Positions 53,917 through 62,401 of a stretch of DNA of 64,000 bases are shown in pieces. Below the pieces are notes generated by a model that was given only the letters and a program-made list of their open reading frames with translations, made no database searches and was not told the DNA's origin. Both the position numbers and the translations under genes were made by a program. The stretch comes from Novipirellula caenicola (lineage in GTDB: Bacteria > Planctomycetota > Planctomycetia > Pirellulales > Pirellulaceae). The stretch lies in contig NZ_BAABRO010000001.1 of assembly GCF_039545035.1 (NCBI RefSeq), positions 372,001-436,000 of the forward strand, written 5' to 3'. Each line of letters starts with the position of its first letter. Positions within the stretch are counted from its first letter, which is position 1.

Positions 53917-55923
53917 TTACACTCGCATCAACCACAGCGTCTCATAACCATCCAATACGATATCTTCACTGGTTCCGAATTCCCGGTCGGTCAACGCGTC
54001 TTTGAAGAAACGTCCGAGCCCAACGGTTCGCAACCGATTGCCGTCCACCGATTGCGGTTGATCGGTAAAGTTGGCGATCACGATCAAACGATGACTCTCG
54101 TTGATGCGGATGAAGCTCAGCAGATGAACATTGCCCGTCGCGACCAATTCCATCTGTTGGCCAGCCAACGCCGGCAACGATTTTCGTGTGGCGATCAACT
54201 TTTGCAGCGATCGAAAGATTCGTTTGCGAATCGAACCGCTGCCCGAGGCAATCGTGTCGTTCAATTCGTGCAGAAATTCCCACTGCATCCGCGGCCGATG
54301 GACCCAGCGGGTATCGCCGGCTTTGGCAGGGTCTTTGACGAAATCGTAATCGTTCAACATCCCCCATTCTTCGCCCAGATACAGCAGCGGGATGCCACCG
54401 ATGCTGAGCGTGATGCCTTGCAGCAACAACATCCGGCGAATCGACATCTCTTTTTCGTACTCGTCCCCTTCTTCGATCGCATGCTCTAATCCGGCCAGTG
54501 AGGCAAGCGTGCCTGCGATTCGCATGTCGCCCGTCTCGAGGTTCTCTTGAAAAGGAACCCCGCGAGCGAACGAGCCTTTGAATTGGCCGGTATAAAATTG
54601 GTTCAAAAATTGGCGATGATCGTAGGCGTTGATCCCCAGCGCGGCCGCATCAGCATCATCAAACGTCCAACCAATGTCGTCGTGACAGCGGAGATAGTTG
54701 ACCCACGCGGTATGCTTGGGCAATTTGTGTCGATGGCTCAACGACCGAGTCAACAACCGTGTTTCGCGAGTGGCGAGCGATTCCCATAGCAACGCCATCA
54801 GCGTGGGGTTGTACGAGATCTGACATTCTTCGGGACTGATGTACTTGACCACATCATCGGGATGCACAATCGCTTCGGATTTGAACAACAAACTAGGCGT
54901 GGCGATGCGAGCCAATCGGCTGAAGGCTTGAATCAACGTGTGAGCTTCGGGCAGGTTTTCGCAACTGGTCCCCATCTGCTTCCACACGAAAGCGACCGCA
55001 TCGAGTCGCAGGATGTCGATCCCCGTGCTCGAGATAAAGAACATCTCTTCGAGCATCGCGCGGAACACCGCAGGATTGCTGTAATTCAAATCCCACTGGA
55101 AACTGTTGAACGTCGTCCACACCCAGCTTTGCATCCCATCGTGCCAAGTAAAATTACCGCGGCGAACGGTGGGAAAGATTTCACGAAGCGTCCGCTCGTA
55201 TTGATCCGGCAGCGTGCGATCGGGAAAGATGTAATAAAAATTCTGATACTCGGGGTCGCCCGCCTGCGCGTGCTTGGCCCAATCGTGGTCATCCGAAGTG
55301 TGGTTAAAGACAAAGTCCAGCACCAAGACGATGCCGGCTTTGCGAAGTTCGGTTGCCAATTTTCGCAGGTCATCGATCGTCCCAAGACGGGGATCGACGC
55401 TGCGGTAATTGCTGATCGCGTAACCGCCATCATTATCGCCTGGACGAACCGCGAACAGCGGCATCAGGTGCAGGTAGGTTAGACCGAGCTCTTTAAAATA
55501 GTCGATCGAATCGGCCAGCTTGCCAAGGTTCTCGCTGAACAAATCAACATACAACGCCCCCCCGACGATCTTTTCCGAAACAAACCAATCGGGTTCATTG
55601 ATGCGGTGGCGGTCCAGCTCGCGGAGCTCTTCCGGGCGATCCAACCAAGCTTCGGCAGCCGTGATCAGAATCTGTTCGAGATGGTAGAAGAAGTCGTATC
55701 GGGTGCCATACAGCTGGTACAACAGCGCAAAGAGCTCTTCCCAATTGTCGACCAACCGCAAACCAAACTCATGACGCAGCTCTTCCTCGGCATTGCGAGA
55801 ATCCCAGAACGCTTGCAACCGAGGCGACAAGCGTCGCAACGAAAGATCAGCTTCGTAAGAGAGTCCGCTGGCGTGCGACGCGATGCTGCCGTTGCGGAGT
55901 CCTTTAGGATTCGATCTGATCAT
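53917..55923 (-). CDS. Amylosucrase (GH13)
   Basis: Polymerises the glucose of sucrose into an alpha-1,4-glucan and releases fructose. A 668-residue GH13 enzyme close to Neisseria amylosucrase in motif spacing. The catalytic residues by family are Asp308 (RLDAVAF, nucleophile), Glu350 ([11 protein letters not shown], acid/base) and Asp415 (CHDDIGW). Other matches are [34 protein letters not shown] and [10 protein letters not shown]. Family members are about 630 residues, so the N-terminus is slightly long. The start overlaps the SPS end by 20 bases. Sucrose phosphorylase is less likely because the amylosucrase-specific segments are present. Confidence 0.9.
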   Translation of the reverse strand: MIRSNPKGLRNGSIASHASGLSYEADLSLRRLSPRLQAFWDSRNAEEELRHEFGLRLVDNWEELFALLYQLYGTRYDFFYHLEQILITAAEAWLDRPEELRELDRHRINEPDWFVSEKIVGGALYVDLFSENLGKLADSIDYFKELGLTYLHLMPLFAVRPGDNDGGYAISNYRSVDPRLGTIDDLRKLATELRKAGIVLVLDFVFNHTSDDHDWAKHAQAGDPEYQNFYYIFPDRTLPDQYERTLREIFPTVRRGNFTWHDGMQSWVWTTFNSFQWDLNYSNPAVFRAMLEEMFFISSTGIDILRLDAVAFVWKQMGTSCENLPEAHTLIQAFSRLARIATPSLLFKSEAIVHPDDVVKYISPEECQISYNPTLMALLWESLATRETRLLTRSLSHRHKLPKHTAWVNYLRCHDDIGWTFDDADAAALGINAYDHRQFLNQFYTGQFKGSFARGVPFQENLETGDMRIAGTLASLAGLEHAIEEGDEYEKEMSIRRMLLLQGITLSIGGIPLLYLGEEWGMLNDYDFVKDPAKAGDTRWVHRPRMQWEFLHELNDTIASGSGSIRKRIFRSLQKLIATRKSLPALAGQQMELVATGNVHLLSFIRINESHRLIVIANFTDQPQSVDGNRLRTVGLGRFFKDALTDREFGTSEDIVLDGYETLWLMRV

Positions 55924-58117
55924 TGGGAATTACGATGTTCTCTAAGAAGTTGTAGTACTCGATGCCTTCGATGATGCCTCGCGCGTGGGCGTGTTCGGCA
56001 AAATAAATTCGAGGATGATTGCGAAGTCGGTTCAATTCGGGGCTGTAATTAGCGACGACCACCCCCAAACTGCGGCCTTGCAGCATGCCGGCATCATTTC
56101 CACTGTCGCCAGCGACCAGGACATGTTCGGCCGAAAATCCCCACTTCCACATCAAATGGCGGATCGTCATCTCGCTGCCGCCGCGGACGGGAATGATGTC
56201 AAGATACATGCCCAATGACAACAGAACCTTAGCACGTAATCCAGCCGACCGCAGATGTTTCTTGATCTGCATGGTCGTCGGCGCCACCTTGGTATCCATC
56301 TCGTAGCTTATTTTGAACTCCGATTGATGCGAGTCGTCCTGCCGAAATAAACCTGGAATTTCGTCCAGGACCTTGCGAATCTCGTCAGGCTTCCAGGCAT
56401 AATCGATCTGTTTCCGCCAACTGCGGTCAGGAGTCAATTTTTTGCCGTAATGCAGCTGCGTTCCTGCATCGGTGTCAATCACGTCGGGGCGTGGCAACCC
56501 GAGCTGCTCGATCAATTCCATCGCACTGTCGAGCCGGCGACCGGTGGCGATCGCAAATCCGATGTGATCATTTTGCTCGAGCATCGCCGCAAATTCGGCT
56601 AGAGCCTCGTCATCGCCCGACAACGTATTGTCCAAATCGGTAACGATCAACCGGTCAAATTCGGGCAAACGGCGAGCTCGCGGGGCGCTGACCAACGCCG
56701 GTACCGACGAATGCTCGAGAATATCGTCCAAATCACGCAAGTAACGCCGCGCGTGGTTGCTCCAAGAATAATGTTTGCGTGTGCCCTCGATTCCCGCCTT
56801 GGACCACGCATCCCATTGCTCCGGTTCGGTCAACGTTCGCAGCAATGCCTTTTCGATCATCTCGTCGTCGAGCGGGTCAATCAGCAATCCGTTATTGCAA
56901 TTCGCGATGATATCGCGAGGCCCACCGTCGTTGGTCGCCACAATCGGCAACCCTGTCGCTCCGGCCTCTAACAACGTCAACCCAAAGGGCTCGGTCAGCG
57001 CGGGGTTGATGAACACCCCTCTGCCTTTGGCCGCATAGCGATACAATTCGGGCACGTCACTGGGCGAGTGCGATTTTGGATACGCCACTCGTCCGTACAA
57101 ATCGAATTTGTCGATCCGGTGCAGCACGCTATCGAGCACGCGGCGTTGCGCCTTGGGCAGGTCCAACATGTCGTCACGCGAGCCCATGATCAACACCAGA
57201 TTGGCCAACTTTTGCAGCTGCTCGCTTTGTCCGTACACATCGACCAACTTGGTCAGATTTTTGCGTTCATCCGGCCGAGCCATGGTCAAAATCATCGGCT
57301 TGTCCGGATCTCGCAAAAATTTGTCCAACGATCCGGCGATTGCCGGCCGCGGCCAATCGGCCGTCGGCGGAGCAAAACGCGACAAATCGACTCCCGGTGG
57401 AATCACTTCCATCCGCGACGGGACGTAGTGATCATACAGCTCGTATTGCTGCTGGACCTCTTGCGTCGTACTGGTGACGACCATCGATGCCGTCTCGAGT
57501 GCGATCTCTTCGGCCTCAGTCCGCTGCGAGAACTTGTAGCGACGATCGAGCGATTCGAGGTTGTCTTTGTTTAGCGACAAACGTTGTCGTTTGACCCGGC
57601 CAAGCGAATGACCGGTGAAGATATAGGGTACGTGCAGCAATCGTGACAACTGAGCTCCGGCGAGTCCAGCGTCCGCATAGTGACCATGGATGATGTCAGG
57701 AATTCCGGTCCGGCGAAAATGCACCAACGTTTGGTCGACAAAATGGTCCACGTACGGCCAAAGCGCTTCCTTCTTTAGATAACGCTTTGGACCAAAGGGA
57801 ATGCGAACCAGTTTGGCGTTCTCGCTGATCTCTTCTTCGAGCTGCGCATAATCATCCGAGACCTTGGGATCGATGATTTGCCGCGTCAACAATTCCACTT
57901 CGCGAACCTGTGGCTGCGAAGCAAGTTCGCGAGCGAGCTCGAGAACGTAAATGACTTGACCACCGGTATCCGCGTCGCACCCTAGTTCGGGTTCATTCGC
58001 GCGAATCAGTCCATGTAAGCTGATCAAAGTGATTTTGAGTCCGTTTTCTCGATTGAGCAAACGATTCGATAACGAACTCGCAATTTCGGCAGGCTCTTCA
58101 GTCTTCGTTTCAGGCAT
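55904..58117 (-). CDS. Bidomain sucrose-phosphate synthase with C-terminal phosphatase-like domain
   Basis: Makes sucrose-6-phosphate from a nucleotide-glucose and fructose-6-phosphate. A 737-residue protein. The GT4 domain (about 1-470) has [62 protein letters not shown] and the EX7E motif [14 protein letters not shown]. The C-terminal HAD domain (from about residue 482) has [17 protein letters not shown] and [10 protein letters not shown], so it may also dephosphorylate the product, as in cyanobacterial bidomain SPS; the key aspartates look intact. Only the first gene of the unit begins at 58117; fructokinase lies 169 bases further upstream. Confidence 0.9.
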   Translation of the reverse strand: MPETKTEEPAEIASSLSNRLLNRENGLKITLISLHGLIRANEPELGCDADTGGQVIYVLELARELASQPQVREVELLTRQIIDPKVSDDYAQLEEEISENAKLVRIPFGPKRYLKKEALWPYVDHFVDQTLVHFRRTGIPDIIHGHYADAGLAGAQLSRLLHVPYIFTGHSLGRVKRQRLSLNKDNLESLDRRYKFSQRTEAEEIALETASMVVTSTTQEVQQQYELYDHYVPSRMEVIPPGVDLSRFAPPTADWPRPAIAGSLDKFLRDPDKPMILTMARPDERKNLTKLVDVYGQSEQLQKLANLVLIMGSRDDMLDLPKAQRRVLDSVLHRIDKFDLYGRVAYPKSHSPSDVPELYRYAAKGRGVFINPALTEPFGLTLLEAGATGLPIVATNDGGPRDIIANCNNGLLIDPLDDEMIEKALLRTLTEPEQWDAWSKAGIEGTRKHYSWSNHARRYLRDLDDILEHSSVPALVSAPRARRLPEFDRLIVTDLDNTLSGDDEALAEFAAMLEQNDHIGFAIATGRRLDSAMELIEQLGLPRPDVIDTDAGTQLHYGKKLTPDRSWRKQIDYAWKPDEIRKVLDEIPGLFRQDDSHQSEFKISYEMDTKVAPTTMQIKKHLRSAGLRAKVLLSLGMYLDIIPVRGGSEMTIRHLMWKWGFSAEHVLVAGDSGNDAGMLQGRSLGVVVANYSPELNRLRNHPRIYFAEHAHARGIIEGIEYYNFLENIVIPNDQIES

Positions 58118-58286
58118 AACCTTGACGTTTCTGTTGGAGTGAATTGAACAACTTGAAAAAAAATGTGGTCAATGAATTTGTTGAGTTAACGGTCGTGCAG
58201 GTCGTCCGGCAACGGCCATGTCGTACCGAAGTGCGGAGCTCAAGCGATAGCAGCGTCGCCGCGCTCAGGGTTTTGTCGCCCACGAA
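58118..58286. other. Gap between the fructokinase and SPS genes
   Basis: About 170 bases with no gene. The two genes share the minus strand, so it could hold a second promoter or be read through. Confidence 0.3.
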
Positions 58287-59246
58287 TCAATCATCCAGTT
58301 CGTAGACCGAGACATCGGTGGTCGTGGCGCCGCGAAGTCCGCAGATGCGTGCTGCAAAACGAACCGCGCGATCGATCACTTGTTGGTAAGAGATCCCGGC
58401 CAAGATGCCGTCGATCGTGGCGGCTGCAAATCCATCGCCTGCCCCCACAGTATCCACCATCGAGGTCGGTTCGGGGGCCGCGGCAAAGAATGCACAGTCA
58501 TGCGTGATCGCGTAGGCACCTCGCGACCCACACGTGATGAAGTACACGGCCGAGCCGCCATACAGCCCCGAGATTTTCTCGACCGCGCGGCGGACTTCGT
58601 CGTCCGACGAACAGGGAAGTCCCGAGATCCCCGACAATTCTTCGTCGTTTAGCTTGATGAAATCGGCTCCGGATAGCAGTTCAGGAAGCCACTGCGAATC
58701 AAACCACGGCTCGCGAATGTTGATATCGACAAAACGTGACGCCGTCGAGTTTGCGATCCAGTGCTTCAGCGTGTCACGCGTCTGGGGTGCTCGCCACGCC
58801 AACGTGCCGTGATAGAAAATGGAGTGTGCATCGTAGACTGATGAGGCGGCATCTGATGACTGCCCCCCAGAATCGGCAGTGTCCGATATTGTCTCTGGAG
58901 GCTGAATGAAGTCATAGGCGCGGGGATAGACGATGTCGTACGAGGGCTGGCCATTTTCGAGCGTGACCTGGACTGCACCGGTTTGATGTTCTTTGCTGGT
59001 CTGCAATCCATCCAATTTCATGCCCCACTCTGCCATCCGCTCGCGAATCTGTTTTCCCTCGGGATCCTCTCCCACCGACGAAACAAAAGTCGGTTTGCGG
59101 CCCAACCCCTGCAGATTCCATGCCACGTTGAAGGGAGCCCCGCCCAGCACGCTACGTCCGTCGGGGAAATGATCGAGCAGAACTTCGCCAATGATCAGTG
59201 GCGAACCACGAAACTCAAGACTCGTTTTGGGGGCGTGAGAAGTCAT
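58287..59246 (-). CDS. PfkB-family carbohydrate kinase, probably fructokinase
   Basis: A 319-residue ribokinase-fold sugar kinase. N-terminal signature GGAPFNVAWNLQGLG and second signature DTVGAGDGFAAATIDGIL, with the family's catalytic Asp in GAGD. The GEDPEGKQIRERMAEWG stretch is typical. Fructose is the likely substrate because it sits next to the sucrose genes and amylosucrase releases fructose; this is context-based inference. It is the first gene of the minus-strand block; the eight-copy array lies about 330 bases upstream of its start. Confidence 0.85.
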   Translation of the reverse strand: MTSHAPKTSLEFRGSPLIIGEVLLDHFPDGRSVLGGAPFNVAWNLQGLGRKPTFVSSVGEDPEGKQIRERMAEWGMKLDGLQTSKEHQTGAVQVTLENGQPSYDIVYPRAYDFIQPPETISDTADSGGQSSDAASSVYDAHSIFYHGTLAWRAPQTRDTLKHWIANSTASRFVDINIREPWFDSQWLPELLSGADFIKLNDEELSGISGLPCSSDDEVRRAVEKISGLYGGSAVYFITCGSRGAYAITHDCAFFAAAPEPTSMVDTVGAGDGFAAATIDGILAGISYQQVIDRAVRFAARICGLRGATTTDVSVYELDD

Positions 59247-59577
59247 TCGATCCTATCGAGCTCGGCGGAGAGTTTTTGAAGATGCATTGTACGGTTTTGT
59301 GAAACGAATGCGAATCGCGACCGATTTTTGCGGCACCGCCCACCATTCTACCCCACCTCGGTCGTGGATTGATTCTGGCCATGTGCCGGATCGGTGCGTC
59401 TGCGACAAACGAAGTCTCCGTGCGTAAAACACAGCGTTTGCGGCATTCGTCTCAGGCTAAAAACGCCCTCCTGCATTGGTAGCAAATCATGTTAGCAAAT
59501 CGTGCGCCCCGCCGTGCTGCATTGACCCCAACTAACACCGTCACCCACCCACTTTTCTCCCGAAGCGGAAGCCGTCA

Positions 59578-60194
59578 ACGTCTTATTGATCGAGTGAAGT
59601 CCCCTGCGGCAAGGCGTGTATGATGGACGTCCACGTCCGTCAGTGGCGTATTGGACGGACTAGGAAGTCCATCCTACAGCTAAGACGTGTATGATGGACG
59701 TCCACGTCCGTCAGTGGCGTCTTGGACGGACTAGGAAGTCGATCCTACAGCAAGCCATGTATGATGGACGTCCACGTCCGTCAGTGGTGTATTGGACGGA
59801 CTAGGAAGTCCATCCTACAGCTAAGACGTGTATGATGGACGTCCACGTCCGTCAGTGGCGTTATTGGACGGACTAGGAAGTCCATCCTACAGCTAAGCCA
59901 TGTATGATGGACGTCCACGTCCGTCAGTGGTGTATTGGACGGGCTAGGAAGTCCATCCTACAGCTAAGCCATGTATGATGGACGTCTTCGTCCGTCAGTG
60001 GCGTCTTGGACGGACTAGGAAGTCCATCCTACAGCTAAGCCGTGTATGATGGACGTCCACGTCCGTCAATGGCGTCTTGGACGGACTAGGAAGTCCATCT
60101 TACAGCTAAGCCATGTATGATGGACGTCCACGTCCGTCAGTGGTGTACTGGACGGACTAGGAAGTCCGTCCTACGGCTAAATCAACAGCCCGTC
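59578..60194. repeat. Eight-copy tandem array of a 70-72 bp hairpin unit
   Basis: ATGATGGAC begins at 59620, 59691, 59761, 59832, 59904, 59974, 60045 and 60117, so the period is 70-72 bases. Each unit has GATGGACGTCCACGTCCGTC (once GTCTTCGTCCGTC) facing GACGGACTAGGAAGTCCATC around a loop of about 12 bases. Near the left end is CGTCTTATTGAT..GCGGCAAGG, and at the right end CTAAATCAACAGCCCGTC, which are the outer arms of the 117-bp element. The inner core was amplified and the outer arms were not. Not CRISPR: there are no unique spacers and no cas genes. Confidence 0.88.
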
Positions 60195-60247
60195 AAAACT
60201 TTCGATCCACGATGAACGCCCTGAAATTCCGCGACCACTCGATTGAA

Positions 60248-60281
60248 TGAGCCGCGACGCGGCAGCGGCCGGGTCCCACGC
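60248..60281. repeat. GAGCCGC-type dispersed repeat, copy 3
   Basis: TGAGCCGCGACGCGGCAGCG then GCCGGGTCCCACG, the same family as 11490-11538, 52841-52872 and 62285-62330. Confidence 0.6.
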
Positions 60282-60503
60282 AAAACCAACGAGCTACCGT
60301 AAACGCAAGTTCCAGCTTACCCCCACCTCCCTTCGGACATCGCGATGCCTCGTTTCGGACCACCGAACAGGGCAGACCACCATCGATAGCAAATATGCTC
60401 GCTTTTCGACCAGCATGCTCGATACCCAAGCAACTGCGGATCGAATTGACACTTCGGGGACCAACGAACCGGTGCTTTCGATAACCGACAAGCTGTCCGA
60501 GTA

Positions 60504-60935
60504 TTATTTGTCCAATTCCACTTCGGCGCAGGTTTCTTCACTTTCCCACAAGCGGATTTTGAAAGCCGACGCTCCGGTGCCCGCCAGAATTTTGGGGCAG
60601 ACTTCGTTCAGCAGATGCAGCGCCATGTTTTCGGCGGTCGGGTTGGAGGCCAACTCATAAATGCGATGCGGTTCGGAGGAGCGGATGGCGGCGAGCCCGT
60701 TGTCGTCTTGGTCCCACAGAATGAACGCATGGTCCCAGTGTTCATCCAACCAACCTTTGCATCGTTCTTTGAGCAATTTGAAGTCGAGGATTCGGCCGAC
60801 CGAGTCTTGTTCTTGCCCTGTTACATGGATTTCCACCACGTAGTTGTGTCCATGCAGATTTTGGCATTTGCCCTCGTGACCGACCAAGCGGTGGCCCGCG
60901 CAGAACGAAAATCGTCGCATGATGCTCAGTGACAT
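60504..60935 (-). CDS. queD: 6-carboxy-tetrahydropterin synthase
   Basis: Makes 6-carboxy-5,6,7,8-tetrahydropterin for queuosine or related 7-deazaguanine synthesis. The 143-residue protein has FSFCAGHRL with the zinc ligand His15, catalytic Cys24 in GKCQNLHGHNY and zinc ligands His28 and His30. The DFKLLKERCKGWLDEHWDHA and NPTAENMA segments match QueD; the final segment IRLWESEETCAEVE is standard. The related PTPS-III or eukaryotic PTPS forms are less likely by length. The TTG two codons upstream is a weak alternative. It stands alone, divergent from the SMP-30 gene. Confidence 0.9.
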   Translation of the reverse strand: MSLSIMRRFSFCAGHRLVGHEGKCQNLHGHNYVVEIHVTGQEQDSVGRILDFKLLKERCKGWLDEHWDHAFILWDQDDNGLAAIRSSEPHRIYELASNPTAENMALHLLNEVCPKILAGTGASAFKIRLWESEETCAEVELDK

Positions 60936-61182
60936 CGTCAAAATTCCCCGAATCGATACAGTATCCTGAGTCTCTGGCCGCGATGAGCAGCAACGCGATC
61001 AGCCGCAGGATTGAAGTGACATAAAAATTGCCTTCCGCTGCCGCATCATAGCGGAAGTCGCAATCATCGCGAATCGGCCTGGTTTCTTCGCCAACAAGAA
61101 AATGGCACACTATGCGAGCGTCCGGGGCACGGACCGATCCAAGCCAATTCAAAACATCCACCGCAACCCCAAGTCATTCATC

Positions 61183-62142
61183 ATGTCTGAAATCCGCCAA
61201 GCTACTGCACTGAGCGTCCCAGCGACCGATGCACTTCGATTTTTGCCAGAGGGCCCGTTCGCGCTGCAAGACAGCCAATTTTCTTGGGTTGGAATTCAAC
61301 ACGGGGCCGACGCAAAACAGGGATCGCTAAATCTATGTGATCTGGCAAGTCAGACCAATCAATCGTTCGATTTGCCGGGACGACCTGGGTTTGCATTTCC
61401 ATGCACGACCGCAAACCGATTCGTCGTCGGTTGCGAGCGATCGCTCGGATTCTTCGACACCGCAACTGGCAAGTTTGATGTGTTTCAAGAGGGAATCGAC
61501 GGCGACGTGTCGAACACGATCATCAACGACGGCACGTTCTATGAGAACAACCTCGTCTTTGGCACCAAGGACCTCGAGTTTGCCACGAAAAAAGCGGGCT
61601 TGTATTTGTATCGTGGCCGCGATTCGAAACTGATCCGGTTGCGTGACGACCAAATTTGCAGCAACGGAAAATCGATTGTCAAAAACGCCGACGGCTCGCT
61701 TGATCTGTATGACATCGATTCCCCGACTCGCCAAATCGTCCGCTACGCTTTGGACATTGACGCTGGCACGCTCGGCGATCCGACCGTCGTCATCGATTTG
61801 ACCAAAGACCCCGCAGTGCCGGATGGAGCGATCCTGACTCCCGATGGCAAACACGTGATCGTTTCGATGTTCTTGCCGGATGTTGCCGACTTCGGATCGA
61901 CCCGCATGTACGACATCGTCTCGGGTGATCTCGTTTGCGAGTGGCAGACACCCGGGTCGCCGCAGAACACATGCCCGGCATTGGTGCGGCATGACGGCAA
62001 GATTCAATTGGTGATCACCACGGCGGTAGAGAACATGGCTCCGGACGCCAAAGCAAAATGTCCAAATGCCGGACAATTGTTCTTGGCCGAAACCGACATC
62101 GCCGACCATGGTGGTCCGATCAACGAGTTCTATCCCGCGTAA
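61183..62142 (+). CDS. SMP-30/gluconolactonase-like beta-propeller protein
   Basis: A 319-residue six-bladed propeller of the SMP-30/gluconolactonase/LRE-like family. Seen: LPEGPFALQDSQFSWVGIQ, an NDGTFYENNLVFGT segment with the family's metal-binding Asn, NGKSIVKNADGSLDLYDID in which the usual S-N-G-[LM] pattern is altered (CSNGKSI), and DGAILTPDGKHVIVSM. The canonical catalytic Asp region may be the VPDGAILTPDG block, but this is not certain. Lactone hydrolysis is a family inference. ATG at 61183 is chosen; the region before it is polar and family-atypical. Confidence 0.75.
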   Translation: MSEIRQATALSVPATDALRFLPEGPFALQDSQFSWVGIQHGADAKQGSLNLCDLASQTNQSFDLPGRPGFAFPCTTANRFVVGCERSLGFFDTATGKFDVFQEGIDGDVSNTIINDGTFYENNLVFGTKDLEFATKKAGLYLYRGRDSKLIRLRDDQICSNGKSIVKNADGSLDLYDIDSPTRQIVRYALDIDAGTLGDPTVVIDLTKDPAVPDGAILTPDGKHVIVSMFLPDVADFGSTRMYDIVSGDLVCEWQTPGSPQNTCPALVRHDGKIQLVITTAVENMAPDAKAKCPNAGQLFLAETDIADHGGPINEFYPA

Positions 62143-62401
62143 CACAGGCTGCCAGGCTGTGATGGCGACCAGTGTACCGGGCTTCACGATCGACGACGAA
62201 AGTCTTCGCGACTTGTAGATTTAATCCAAATGCAAATCGCAATGGTGAGCCGTGGGGGCAATGCCATCTACTTTCGCACTAACCGGGTCGTGCGTAGGAC
62301 CCGGCCGCTTACGCGTCGCGGCTCAATAAATCAAAAGTCTTCGCGACTTTCGCTACAAAAGATTGCACTTGATGACAGGCTAGAAGCCTATCCCACAAGG
62401 G
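62143..62401. repeat. Repeat cluster between convergent genes
   Basis: In 259 bases there are an AAGTCTTCGCGACTT half-palindrome (62198 and 62335), an ACTAACCGGGT repeat (62245-62288), a GAGCCGC repeat (62285-62330) and an inverted copy of the 26-bp hairpin unit (62373-62396). Four repeat families occur side by side, with no gene. Confidence 0.7.

Larger units (their letters stand above)
59247..60503. other. Long intergenic region holding the eight-copy tandem array
   Basis: About 1.26 kb without a gene. It carries the array 59578-60194 and a GAGCCGC repeat at 60248-60281. The first 330 bases show no repeat and probably contain the fructokinase promoter. Frames around 60193-60660 are shadows of queD and repeats. 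Confidence 0.6.

Noticed and set aside
59578-60194. A CRISPR array
   Set aside because: The period of about 71 bases looked suggestive, but the whole unit is repeated, with no unique spacers, and there are no cas genes in the window. It is a tandem hairpin repeat.
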